The translations under genes and the position numbers were made by a program. The notes under the pieces are model-generated. The model was given only the letters and a program-made list of their open reading frames with translations. It was not told the DNA's origin and did no database searches. DNA of 64,000 nt from Marivirga atlantica (GTDB lineage: Bacteria > Bacteroidota > Bacteroidia > Cytophagales > Cyclobacteriaceae), in contig NZ_JAERQG010000001.1 of NCBI RefSeq assembly GCF_016734805.1, positions 248,001 through 312,000 on the forward strand, given 5' to 3'. Shown here one piece after another: positions 27,145-35,366 of the stretch. Positions within the stretch are counted from its first letter, which is position 1, and each line of letters begins with the position of its first letter.

Positions 27145-27900
27145 TTAGCCTACTTTGAAGGCTTTCTTAAGAGATGAAATAAATGATGGTTTAGTTTCAG
27201 TTCCTTTACATGAAGTGAAAATGGTATCATGGAAAGCAATATCATGCTCCTCCTTCTTGGTGTAAAAATTGGCTGAAAAAACCTTTCTTTCTGTATGATC
27301 CGGGCACTCAAGTGGTTTGGTATAACCATAAAATGCGGTATCCTTTACCTCAAAAATGAGTGCTCTGTTAAAGCGACAAGAAACGGCTTTCTTGCATTTT
27401 GACACACAATCGTTCCACATTTCAATAGCACCATTCCATTCAGCCTTCCAAGTAGGAGAAAGAAATATTTGTAGGTTTAATTTATGCTGAATATCCTTTT
27501 CAGGATGGATATTAAAATCGATATGAACATCCTCAAAAGAACCTTTTTTGCCTTTCTGGATACCTACACCGTAAGTATCATCAGTTACAAAAGCCCCTTT
27601 AACACCTGTAATCTGCTCAATAAATGCTGAGAATTGCGGTTTGGCAATCTCCTCTTTTAACACAGAAAAAATATCAGGATATAAATCGAACCGATCGCCT
27701 TCTAGCTTATTCTCATGCTTATCCTTTTTAGGATGATTGAAAAGCTCATCAGCAGGAAAGGACTGGCTCAGTTTTTTGGCCACATCCTCCTCCAGAAAGT
27801 TGTCTATCATCACATGATGATAAGGCTTGGCCTGTTCATACTCTTCTTTGTAAACCTTTATCTGTTCAGTACTAAAATGCTTACTTTGAATCAATTCCAT
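27145..27900 (-). CDS. 2OG-Fe(II) oxygenase-like protein with altered iron ligand
   Basis: A 251-aa protein of the prolyl-4-hydroxylase-like double-stranded beta-helix type. HID at residues 126-128 fits the HxD half of the facial triad, and LNLQIFLSPTWKAEWNGAIEMW is the usual following block. At the place of the distal His (YHG in relatives) the sequence is FYGYTKPL, with Tyr191; Arg205 follows. The start at 27900 is preferred over 27927 because a TATATTTG promoter box at 27925-27932 would cover the longer start. The enzyme may be inactive or use another ligand; substrate unknown. Confidence 0.75.
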   Translation of the reverse strand: MELIQSKHFSTEQIKVYKEEYEQAKPYHHVMIDNFLEEDVAKKLSQSFPADELFNHPKKDKHENKLEGDRFDLYPDIFSVLKEEIAKPQFSAFIEQITGVKGAFVTDDTYGVGIQKGKKGSFEDVHIDFNIHPEKDIQHKLNLQIFLSPTWKAEWNGAIEMWNDCVSKCKKAVSCRFNRALIFEVKDTAFYGYTKPLECPDHTERKVFSANFYTKKEEHDIAFHDTIFTSCKGTETKPSFISSLKKAFKVG

Positions 27901-27924
27901 ATAGGAAATTAAATTTTTAACGCG

Positions 27925-27932
27925 CAAATATA
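27925..27932 (-). promoter_or_regulatory. Probable -7 promoter box for the oxygenase-methyltransferase operon
   Basis: The minus strand reads TATATTTG, a full TANNTTTG match. It places the transcript start near 27920, inside the longer open frame and about 20 nt upstream of the ATG at 27900, which decides the start codon. No good TTTG -33 element was seen. Confidence 0.5.
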
Positions 27933-28127
27933 AACTTTCTATTCTTGGACTTCCTTGTTTAAATAGATGAATTTTAGATAAATAGGTACATCTACCAAAA
28001 TATTCCTACAAAGGTGTCCATTAAATCGATGCATCAAAACAACAAGTAACTAAAAAAATTCAGTTAAAATGAGATTTTTCGACCAATATAAAATTGGCGG
28101 CTTTTAAGATGCCTTGCATGTATTTCA

Positions 28128-28135
28128 TATCTTTG
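28128..28135 (+). promoter_or_regulatory. Probable -7 promoter box for rlmB
   Basis: TATCTTTG matches the Bacteroidota TANNTTTG consensus, with a T-rich -33 candidate (TTTT, 28102-28105) 22 bases upstream. The predicted transcript would start around 28140, after the ATG-like codon at 28114, supporting translation from 28162. Confidence 0.5.
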
Positions 28136-28161
28136 CAGCTGACCCAGATAAGGCATATTTT

Positions 28162-28938
28162 ATGGCAGATTATAAGAAAAAAGTATTTAGTAGCTCTAAC
28201 AAACCATCAGACAAAGATTTTATTTTTGGCACCAGGGCTGTAATGGAGGCTATCAACTCTGATAAAGAAATGGACACCATTTATATCCAAAAAGATATAA
28301 GCAATGATCTGGTAAAAGAACTTATCAGCCTTTGTCAGCAACTCAAAATACCTTTCACCAAAGTACCTGTTGAAAAACTCAATCGCATTACTCGTAAAAA
28401 CCATCAGGGTGTTATCGCCATGGTTTCTGCCATTAGCTATGCTTCTTTAGATAATGTAATTAGTGAATGCTACAGCAAAGGAAAAGATCCTTTCATTTTA
28501 GTGCTTGATAGAATTACCGATGTAAGAAATTTTGGTGCCATTGCCCGATCAGCAGAATGTGCCGGAGTTGATGCTATTGTTATCCCATTCAAAGGAAGTG
28601 CCCAGGTTAACTCCGATGCTGTGAAAACCTCTGCCGGTGCTTTACATCACATTGCTGTTTGTCGTGAAAATAACCTTGAACACACGGTTGATTACTTACA
28701 GAAAAATGGACTTCAAGTGGTAGCATGCACCGAAAAAGGTAAAGATCTGATTTATGATACCCCTATGAACCAGCCCCTTGCCATAATTATGGGTTCGGAA
28801 GAAGACGGCATCAGCAATGGATTGATTCGCAAAGCAGATTTTCTTGGTAAGATACCGTTAAAGGGAAAGATCAGCTCATTAAACGTTTCTGTGGCTTCTG
28901 CTTTGGTAATTTTTGAGGCTGTTAGGCAGAGAGGCTAA
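28162..28938 (+). CDS. rlmB: 23S rRNA 2'-O-methyltransferase RlmB-type (SpoU family)
   Basis: From the start at 28162 the protein is 258 aa, close to the usual 245. The N-terminal substrate-binding domain begins DFIFGTRAVMEAI. The SpoU knot motifs are all present: RITDVRNFGAIARSAECAG (motif 1), IIMGSEEDGIS (motif 2) and SLNVSVASALVIFEA (motif 3). It should methylate G2251 or an equivalent ribose of 23S rRNA. The upstream in-frame ATG at 28114 lies before the predicted transcript start, so it was not used. Monocistronic by appearance. Confidence 0.92.
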   Translation: MADYKKKVFSSSNKPSDKDFIFGTRAVMEAINSDKEMDTIYIQKDISNDLVKELISLCQQLKIPFTKVPVEKLNRITRKNHQGVIAMVSAISYASLDNVISECYSKGKDPFILVLDRITDVRNFGAIARSAECAGVDAIVIPFKGSAQVNSDAVKTSAGALHHIAVCRENNLEHTVDYLQKNGLQVVACTEKGKDLIYDTPMNQPLAIIMGSEEDGISNGLIRKADFLGKIPLKGKISSLNVSVASALVIFEAVRQRG

Positions 28939-29064
28939 GTCGGATTAGAATTAAAGCTTAATAAATAGGCCCATACAATTTATATATAAAAAAGTATTTG
29001 GTTCCATAAATGATAACCTCAGTGCATTTTACAAATGTTCATTCTAAAAAGACTTAGTTAGAAA

Positions 29065-29895
29065 ATGTTAGATACTGAAAATATAGCTTATTGCGTAATA
29101 AGACTTGAATGTCTAAATACCAATGGAGGTACGTCTGTGGGAACAGGATTTATTTTTGCAATACATGAAGATGAAGAGACACACCTACCACTGCTAGTTA
29201 CTAATAAGCACGTAATTGCTAATGCCAAAGAAGTTAAGTTTTTGCTTACCAAAAGAGACGAAAATGGAAATCCAATATTTTCTGACTATCAAACTGTGAC
29301 TTTAAAAGGTGTTAGTAATTGGAAATCTCACCCAGATGAAAACATAGATCTTTGTGCCACAACATTCGGGAATATAATTAATGAGTTCAATAAAAATCTA
29401 AACACTGATATTAGATGGTCTCGAATTACGCCACGTAATATTCCTAACCGAGAGCAGCTTAATTCACTCAACCCTGTTGAGGATGTGGTTATGGTAGGCT
29501 ATCCAATTGGTTTATGGGACACTCATAATAACAGGCCAATTTTTCGAAAGGGAATAACAGCTACACAACCAGGCCTACCTTACAATGGGAAAAAAGAATT
29601 CCTAGTAGACATTGCAGCTCTACCAGGTTCAAGCGGAAGTCCCATTTTTTTATATAAAGAAGGTTTAAATGTCGTAAACTCTGTTGGAAATAAGTTAGCA
29701 GGCAGAGATGATAAATTCTTCTTTATAGGAGTTCTATATGGTGGCCCTATGTATAATGCAAAAGGTGAAATCAAAATACAAAATGTACCTACTACTAACG
29801 ACCCAAAGGTAACATTACGCATTCCGACTAATCTTGGACTTGTAATATCATCGGAAGAACTATTGGAGTTTGAAAAGGTCTTCCCTAAACAGTAG
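29065..29895 (+). CDS. Orphan trypsin-like serine protease without signal peptide
   Basis: A 276-aa chymotrypsin-fold (Trypsin_2-like) protein. The triad reads His49 (TNKHV), Asp95 (NIDLC) and Ser190 in PGSSGSP. There is no signal peptide or membrane segment, so it should act in the cytosol, unlike DegP/HtrA, and it has no PDZ domain. It is a single gene between rlmB and a lipoprotein gene, both typical chromosomal genes, and may be a recent insertion. Similar lone proteases occur among defence and stress genes, but its role here is unknown. Confidence 0.78.
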   Translation: MLDTENIAYCVIRLECLNTNGGTSVGTGFIFAIHEDEETHLPLLVTNKHVIANAKEVKFLLTKRDENGNPIFSDYQTVTLKGVSNWKSHPDENIDLCATTFGNIINEFNKNLNTDIRWSRITPRNIPNREQLNSLNPVEDVVMVGYPIGLWDTHNNRPIFRKGITATQPGLPYNGKKEFLVDIAALPGSSGSPIFLYKEGLNVVNSVGNKLAGRDDKFFFIGVLYGGPMYNAKGEIKIQNVPTTNDPKVTLRIPTNLGLVISSEELLEFEKVFPKQ

Positions 29896-29981
29896 AAATT
29901 CAATCAGCAAATACCTAAAAGAAATAGACTGTCAGAATATGACTGTTGCTTGCAAGTGAAAAAGGATTAATATATTATAAA

Positions 29982-31103
29982 TCAATCCTTAACCTTCAGT
30001 TTAATAACATTACTGTTTCCTTGCTTCTCAATTTTATTGCCTTCATCTGCAGCTTCAGGCTGGCTTAGTTGCTGGTTCAATATTTCTTCCTGTCGCATGC
30101 GGTTTTCTAATTGAGCGGCATAATTCTGTCCTTTCTTTTCTCCATACTCCACATAAGAACGAGCTGCCCAGTCTTTGGCCATTCTGAAATCTCCCATTAC
30201 CTCATAGCCCAGCGCTACGTTATAGGCTAACTTACCTTTTAGATCACTGTCATTGCTATTTCTAATACCCGTTTTCCAGGTGGAAATAGCCTCTTCCCAT
30301 TGGTTAACGGAAGCCTGTCGAGCACCTCGGCTCATAAACTCATTTTTCTTTGGCTTAGCATAATAGCTTCTGGAAAGGTATACCGGCATGGGAGCAATTT
30401 TGCCTGCATAAGTTGCACCGACAGCCCCTCCCAAACTTTTTGTAGCTTGAGATTTTTGAACCATCTGAGCCATGGCTTCCTTAATGCTTGTAGCTGAAGC
30501 TTCCCAGGTCCTATTTTGCGTGTAAATATCCTGATCTTCAATGCTATTACTCACTGCATTATAAAGCCTTACACCAATTCTAACACTGCCTACGCCTTCG
30601 GCAAAAAACTCAGTATATTTTACTTTTCTTTCATTGCCATCATCATCCTTAATTGTCTTGGTTTTTTCTCTTTTTCCATCTGTTATTATAAAATCGCTAT
30701 CGAATACCTCAACAGCTAAAACTGCATCAGCATTATGTCTTCTGCACAAGTCATTCACTATTCTCCAGCTCAATGGATCTGGAAAGGCTCCCGTTACAGT
30801 ATTCCCTATTAAACGCTGTGGCTCTTGCTTTACAACAAAGCGAGGAGAGTTTCTTAAGTTATTCTGAAGAGCTGAGAACATAGCCGTTACACCATCTTTA
30901 TCTTCATTTATTCCCTCACCTGTTAAAACGCCTTCCAAAATGCCTATTGCATCTCTTTCATATTTTGTTCTATCTACTAACACAAGAGTTTGTACTTCCG
31001 ATGGAATATTGATAGCCGCTGGCCTCATGGTACTAATAGAAACTGTTTTCATACAGCTTGATAAGATGATGCCGATAAGTAAAAACAGGTAAGATTTTTT
31101 CAT
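29982..31103 (-). CDS. DUF6340 family lipoprotein
   Basis: A 373-aa protein with a lipoprotein signal peptide; the lipobox ILSSC places the lipidated cysteine at residue 17. The following TVSISTMRPAAINIPSEVQTLVLVDRT is the characteristic start of the Bacteroidota DUF6340 family. The C-terminal third contains helical TPR-like segments (SRGARQASVNQWEEAI, AYNVALGYEVMGDF). The function is not known; a cell-envelope location is expected. It is divergent from the ACC deaminase-like gene. Confidence 0.8.
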   Translation of the reverse strand: MKKSYLFLLIGIILSSCMKTVSISTMRPAAINIPSEVQTLVLVDRTKYERDAIGILEGVLTGEGINEDKDGVTAMFSALQNNLRNSPRFVVKQEPQRLIGNTVTGAFPDPLSWRIVNDLCRRHNADAVLAVEVFDSDFIITDGKREKTKTIKDDDGNERKVKYTEFFAEGVGSVRIGVRLYNAVSNSIEDQDIYTQNRTWEASATSIKEAMAQMVQKSQATKSLGGAVGATYAGKIAPMPVYLSRSYYAKPKKNEFMSRGARQASVNQWEEAISTWKTGIRNSNDSDLKGKLAYNVALGYEVMGDFRMAKDWAARSYVEYGEKKGQNYAAQLENRMRQEEILNQQLSQPEAADEGNKIEKQGNSNVIKLKVKD

Positions 31104-31160
31104 AACAATGTGTTTGCTACCAACTTTAGTAATTGGTAATAGATTATAAATTTAAAAAAT

Positions 31161-31168
31161 TAGCTTTG
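31161..31168 (+). promoter_or_regulatory. Probable -7 promoter box very close to the ACC deaminase-like start
   Basis: TAGCTTTG fits TANNTTTG and ends 11 bases before the ATG at 31180. A TTG at 31133-31135 could serve as -33 but the gap is long (25). If used, the mRNA leader would be only about 5-8 nt. Confidence 0.45.
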
Positions 31169-31179
31169 TTATCAGCACT

Positions 31180-32067
31180 ATGATGTATGATAATTTACTT
31201 TCTATTAAGCCTGTGCCTATTGAAGTAGTGACCTACCAAGGCATACCCTTAACTTTTTTAAGGCTAGACAAAATCCATTCCATAGTTTCCGGCAACAAAT
31301 ATTTTAAGTTAAAACATAACTTAATAGAAGCAGTAGAAAGTGGTTATAAACAAGTACTAACCTTTGGCGGAGCATTTTCCAACCACATTGCGGCTACTGC
31401 TCATGCGGCTAGTTTAGTTGGGCTGAATTCAACAGGAATTATTAGAGGTGAAGAAATAGGCAACCCCACATTAGCTTTTGCAAAATCCGAAGGCATGCAA
31501 CTAGCTTTTATTGACAGAGCAACTTATCGAAATAAAAATGAACCCGGCTATTTAGATTCACTCAAAAATGAATTTGAAGACTTTTATTTGATACCTGAAG
31601 GTGGTACTAATGCGCTAGCCATTAAAGGGACCAAAGAAATTATTCAATTAATTCCCGGTAACTATAAGACAATTTCTTGCTGTGTAGGTACTGGTGGAAC
31701 TATGGCTGGTTTAATTGAAGGAAGCAGCAATGATCAAAAAATTTTAGGGTTTTCTGTGCTTAAGGGAGACTGGATACGTGATGAGGTAAAGCAGTGGACT
31801 GAAAAAGAAAACTGGGATATAAATATTGACTATCATTTTGGTGGTTATGCCAAATGGAAACAACCGTTGATTGATTTTATCAACGATTTCAGACAAGAAA
31901 CAAACATCCCTTTAGATCCAGTCTATAACGGAAAAATGGTGTATGGTGTAGTTGACTTAATTAGAAAAGATAAACTCAATCCTAATTATTTAATGATTAT
32001 TCATAGCGGTGGATTGCAAGGTATTGAAGGCTTTAACCAGCGCTTTGGCAATATTATTGAAACCTGA
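31180..32067 (+). CDS. PLP-dependent 1-aminocyclopropane-1-carboxylate deaminase/D-cysteine desulfhydrase family enzyme
   Basis: A 295-aa fold-type II PLP enzyme. The lysine is in SGNKYFKLKHNL, followed by GGAFSNHIAATAHAA, PEGGTNALAIKG and VGTGGTMAG, the phosphate loop. Relatives degrade ACC or D-cysteine; D-cysteine desulfhydrase-like activity is the more usual role in bacteria that lack ACC metabolism. The start may be either of the two tandem ATG codons at 31180 and 31183. Its end overlaps the convergent slyD gene by 14 bases. Confidence 0.88.
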   Translation: MMYDNLLSIKPVPIEVVTYQGIPLTFLRLDKIHSIVSGNKYFKLKHNLIEAVESGYKQVLTFGGAFSNHIAATAHAASLVGLNSTGIIRGEEIGNPTLAFAKSEGMQLAFIDRATYRNKNEPGYLDSLKNEFEDFYLIPEGGTNALAIKGTKEIIQLIPGNYKTISCCVGTGGTMAGLIEGSSNDQKILGFSVLKGDWIRDEVKQWTEKENWDINIDYHFGGYAKWKQPLIDFINDFRQETNIPLDPVYNGKMVYGVVDLIRKDKLNPNYLMIIHSGGLQGIEGFNQRFGNIIET

Positions 32068-32560
32068 TGCCGTCTGGTTCAATGTGGTGCTGCCTCTCTA
32101 TTTCCTCAAAACTCGCCTTCCGTACAGAGATAATATGACCTTTAAAAAATAAGTCTTTCCCAGCTAAAGGATGGTTAAAATCTACCTTTATTGATTTTTT
32201 ATCGCGCTGAATAATTTTACCACTTTGCGACTCTTCCGTATTTTCATACCTGATAAACTCACCCGGCTGTAACGTTTCATCAGTATACCCTTCATGCTCT
32301 TTAAAATCTTCCAGAGGTAAGTCTTTAATTAACGACTCATCTCTTTTACCATAAGCATATTCGGCAGGTAGCTTAAATGAGAAGTTCTCGTTATTGGTGC
32401 GGCCCATCAGCTGATTTTCGAAATAAGGAAGCATTTTACCAGCGCCAATCAAAAATCTTAGTGGATAGTCTTGTCCGGAATAATCAACAAGTTCACCTTG
32501 CTCATCATCTTTTCTTACGTGGTATGATAATGTTACAACTGTGTTTTCTGCTATTTCCAT
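32054..32560 (-). CDS. FKBP-type peptidyl-prolyl isomerase, SlyD-like
   Basis: A 168-aa cytosolic SlyD-type FKBP. It starts VVTLSYHVRKDDEQGELVDYS, with LRFLIGAGKMLPYFENQLMG, a PAEYAYGKRDE segment, then an inserted chaperone flap and VDFNHPLAGKDLFFKGHI, the family signature. It lacks the histidine-rich metal tail of E. coli SlyD. Expected roles are proline isomerisation and holdase activity. Confidence 0.92.
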   Translation of the reverse strand: MEIAENTVVTLSYHVRKDDEQGELVDYSGQDYPLRFLIGAGKMLPYFENQLMGRTNNENFSFKLPAEYAYGKRDESLIKDLPLEDFKEHEGYTDETLQPGEFIRYENTEESQSGKIIQRDKKSIKVDFNHPLAGKDLFFKGHIISVRKASFEEIERQHHIEPDGIRFQ

Positions 32561-32594
32561 TAATAGCTAACAGCTGTTAAAGGATGATGTTTTT

Positions 32595-33302
32595 TTAAAT
32601 CAGCTTCTCACCAATTATACCCACTAAGAAGCCAAGGCATGCTCCTAATGAGGGAAGATATTTATGCTCCAATTTACTTTGAGGAATAATGTCTTGAATA
32701 AGTAGATATAGAATGCCTCCGCTTGCAAAACCCATAAGCAGAGCTGTTAAATCAGGGTAATCGCTCAAAACAAAATGACCTATTAAGGCACCAACAATTC
32801 CAGAAAAGCTTAAGAAGAAGAAAATAATTAATGTCTTTTTACTCGAGAAGCCACTTTGTACAATGTCCCGGTATGAGTTGAAGGCCTCAGGCAAGTTTTG
32901 CAATCCGATAAAAACCGCCAGTAGCGTGGCCATTTTTGGCTCAATGGCAAATACAGCTCCCAGTGCAATAGACTCTGGTATAAAATCCATCAGCATAGCC
33001 AACAAAGTAGCCGTTTGTCCACCTTTTTTTGCTAAATACTGATCGAGCACTAAAAATAAACCTGCTCCAATAAGAAAAGACAAAGCCATTGGCAATAAAC
33101 TTAATTCCTCCATTGATTTAGGAATTAACACCAAAGCCAGAGCCGAAAGAATAATACCGGCCCCGAAAGACATCATGGTATGAGTTATCTCATACTTTAC
33201 AGGACTTTCCTTTACATGATGGTTGAATAAATGGGCTAACACTCCACCAATAAAGACAGTAATGCCAGCAATTCCTGAAAATATAATTAGTTTCTGAAGC
33301 AT
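32595..33302 (-). CDS. ZIP-family metal transporter homologue with divergent metal site
   Basis: A 235-aa protein with about eight membrane helices arranged as in bacterial ZIP transporters. The usual HNxPEG of TM4 is replaced by DFIPES (Asp106, Phe107, Glu110) and the TM5 site is QNLPEA (Gln135, Asn136, Glu139). The Pro-Glu pairs are kept, but the metal-binding His is lost, so selectivity or even transport may differ from zinc ZIPs. It ends an apparent radA-UPF0316-ZIP operon, 23 bases after the preceding gene. Confidence 0.82.
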   Translation of the reverse strand: MLQKLIIFSGIAGITVFIGGVLAHLFNHHVKESPVKYEITHTMMSFGAGIILSALALVLIPKSMEELSLLPMALSFLIGAGLFLVLDQYLAKKGGQTATLLAMLMDFIPESIALGAVFAIEPKMATLLAVFIGLQNLPEAFNSYRDIVQSGFSSKKTLIIFFFLSFSGIVGALIGHFVLSDYPDLTALLMGFASGGILYLLIQDIIPQSKLEHKYLPSLGACLGFLVGIIGEKLI

Positions 33303-33325
33303 TTAAAGTTGGCTTATTTCTGTTA

Positions 33326-33928
33326 TTATCTCCTCTTGAAATTAAGCATCTTACCTAAAACTATCCCCTTATTTTCCTTATAACTTATTTCTTCATCACT
33401 CACCTTTTTTACTCCTTCAATCGTGAAAAAGGCTTTAGGGTTGTATTTCTTAATAGTAGGAATTAATTCTTTTAAAAGCTCTCTTTTCACCACGGTGAAA
33501 ATGATATTCACTTTGCCATTATTACCTTCTGCTTCAATATTTGAAAACCTTAGGTTTTTAGATTTAAAATAATCAATCAGTTCCACAGCTGGTTTAGCGG
33601 TTATTGTTCTTACCACAACACTTCCTAGCGCAAGTTTTTCTTCAATCCACATGCCCACATAAGTACCTGCAGCATAACCACCCGCATAGGCAAAATAGCT
33701 TACAGGATTATCAATGTGTTTGAAAATTTGTCCTATAGCAAGTAACCAAATTATAGATTCAAAAAAGCCCAAAAAAGGAGCCATGAACTTCTTGCCTTGC
33801 AATACAAAAATCACTCTTATGGTGGCTATGGAGACATCACCAATTCGAGAAAGAAATATCAAAATAGGTAGGACAATAAATGCAAAAGTCTCATTACTGA
33901 TCCCCAACTGCTCAAAAAATTCCATCAT
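33326..33928 (-). CDS. UPF0316/DUF2179 membrane protein
   Basis: A 200-aa protein with three N-terminal membrane helices (DUF5698 type, with RIGDVSIATIRVIFVLQGKK) and a cytosolic C-terminal DUF2179 ferredoxin-like domain from about residue 110 (VVVRTITAKPAVELIDYF, VNIIFTVVKRELL). The family is widespread and uncharacterised; DUF2179 is thought to bind small ligands. It starts three bases after the radA stop and is therefore translationally linked to it. Confidence 0.85.
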   Translation of the reverse strand: MMEFFEQLGISNETFAFIVLPILIFLSRIGDVSIATIRVIFVLQGKKFMAPFLGFFESIIWLLAIGQIFKHIDNPVSYFAYAGGYAAGTYVGMWIEEKLALGSVVVRTITAKPAVELIDYFKSKNLRFSNIEAEGNNGKVNIIFTVVKRELLKELIPTIKKYNPKAFFTIEGVKKVSDEEISYKENKGIVLGKMLNFKRR

Positions 33929-33931
33929 ACT

Positions 33932-35296
33932 TTAACCAAATAAATAGCCAACTACTTCGGTCAGCTTCGTGAACGTTTTAATTGTTATTTTATACTTATT
34001 TTTATCAACTCCTTTCATGCTATACTGTGAAACTAAAATTTCATCGAAGCCCAGTTTCTCAGCTTCGGCAATTCTATTTTCAACCCTGTTAACTGCTCTT
34101 ATTTCACCACCTAAGCCAACTTCTGCCGCCATACAGGTTTTTGCAGAAACAGGAATTTCTTCCAGTGAAGAAACTACGGCCATACAAACTGCCAAATCAA
34201 CTGCAGGATCTTCCACTCTGATTCCTCCAGCCATATTTAAAAATACATCTTGAACACCCAAACGAAAGCCTCCTCTTTTTTCAAGGACGGCCAATAACAT
34301 GTTCATCCTTTTATTATCGAAACCTGTAGCGCTTCTCTGTGGTGTACCATAATTGGCAGTACTTACCAAGGCTTGAATTTCAATTAGTAAAGGTCTATTC
34401 CCTTCTAAAGTAGCGCCAATAGCTGTTCCGGAAACATCGGCCTCTTTTTGAGAGATCAATATTTCTGATGGATTAGTTACTTCGCGCAAGCCATAGTGCT
34501 GCATTTCATAAATACCTAATTCATTGGTGGAGCCAAAGCGGTTCTTTGTTGTTCTCAAAATCCGGTAGGTCAAATGCCTGTCCCCTTCAAATTGAAGTAC
34601 GGCATCAACCATGTGTTCCAAAACCTTTGGCCCTGCAATAGCACCATCTTTTGTAATGTGGCCAATTAGCAATACAGGTGTTTTGTTTTCTTTGGCGAAA
34701 CGCATCAGCTCGGCAGTACATTCTTTTACCTGACCCACGCTACCTGCAGCAGATTCTAATTTAGGGCTTGTAAGTGTTTGAATAGAATCAATAACTAAGA
34801 GTTCAGGCGCGAGCTCTTCAATTTGTTTAAATATCTCTGAGGTGATGGTTTCAGTGAGTATATAGCAGTTATCAGATTGGTTCTCCATACGATCTGCCCG
34901 CATTTTTATTTGCTGTGCACTTTCCTCGCCACTTACATAAAGCACTTTCACTTTTTGAAGCTTCAGAGCAATTTGAAGCATGAGAGTTGACTTGCCTATT
35001 CCAGGCTCACCGCCAATAAGTACTAACGAGCCAGGCACAATGCCGCCACCTAACACTCTGTTCAGCTCTTGATCGGGCACGATGATGCGTTCTTCCTTTG
35101 AAGAAACTACTTCCTTTATAGCAACAGGTTTATTTTGCTCTCTTCTGGACGATGTGTAGCCAGAAGGATTTTTCTCTTTTTGAATAGTTTCTTCTACATA
35201 AGTATTCCACTGTCCGCAAGAGGGACATTTACCTATCCACTTAGGAGATTCAGTGCCGCAGTTTTGACAGAAATAAACGGTTTTTGTTTTGGCCAT
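33932..35296 (-). CDS. radA: DNA repair protein RadA (Sms)
   Basis: A 454-aa RecA-like branch-migration helicase in recombination. An N-terminal zinc finger uses Cys10, Cys13, Cys24 and Cys27. Walker A GGEPGIGKST is at 95-104, and the RadA-specific KNRFGSTNE follows. The C-terminal third is a Lon-protease-like domain (GGIRVEDPAVDLAVCMA). All canonical parts are present. It opens a small operon with UPF0316 and ZIP genes. Confidence 0.97.
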   Translation of the reverse strand: MAKTKTVYFCQNCGTESPKWIGKCPSCGQWNTYVEETIQKEKNPSGYTSSRREQNKPVAIKEVVSSKEERIIVPDQELNRVLGGGIVPGSLVLIGGEPGIGKSTLMLQIALKLQKVKVLYVSGEESAQQIKMRADRMENQSDNCYILTETITSEIFKQIEELAPELLVIDSIQTLTSPKLESAAGSVGQVKECTAELMRFAKENKTPVLLIGHITKDGAIAGPKVLEHMVDAVLQFEGDRHLTYRILRTTKNRFGSTNELGIYEMQHYGLREVTNPSEILISQKEADVSGTAIGATLEGNRPLLIEIQALVSTANYGTPQRSATGFDNKRMNMLLAVLEKRGGFRLGVQDVFLNMAGGIRVEDPAVDLAVCMAVVSSLEEIPVSAKTCMAAEVGLGGEIRAVNRVENRIAEAEKLGFDEILVSQYSMKGVDKNKYKITIKTFTKLTEVVGYLFG

Positions 35297-35366
35297 TTTC
35301 GATTGATGGTATTTTCGAAAGTTACGGCAAAATGAACTTGAAAAAAACTTTAAAGGGTGATGAGTT

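Noticed and set aside
27928-28127. tRNA or small RNA in the gap before rlmB
   Set aside because: No cloverleaf, CCA-like end or stable hairpin was seen; only promoter-like boxes.
28114-28161. N-terminal extension of rlmB
   Set aside because: A TATCTTTG promoter box lies inside it, and the added residues do not look like the family N-terminus.
29962-29990. Hairpin AAGGATT...AATCCTT as a terminator
   Set aside because: Only 7 bp with a 15-nt loop, no T tract, and it runs into the end of the DUF6340 gene.
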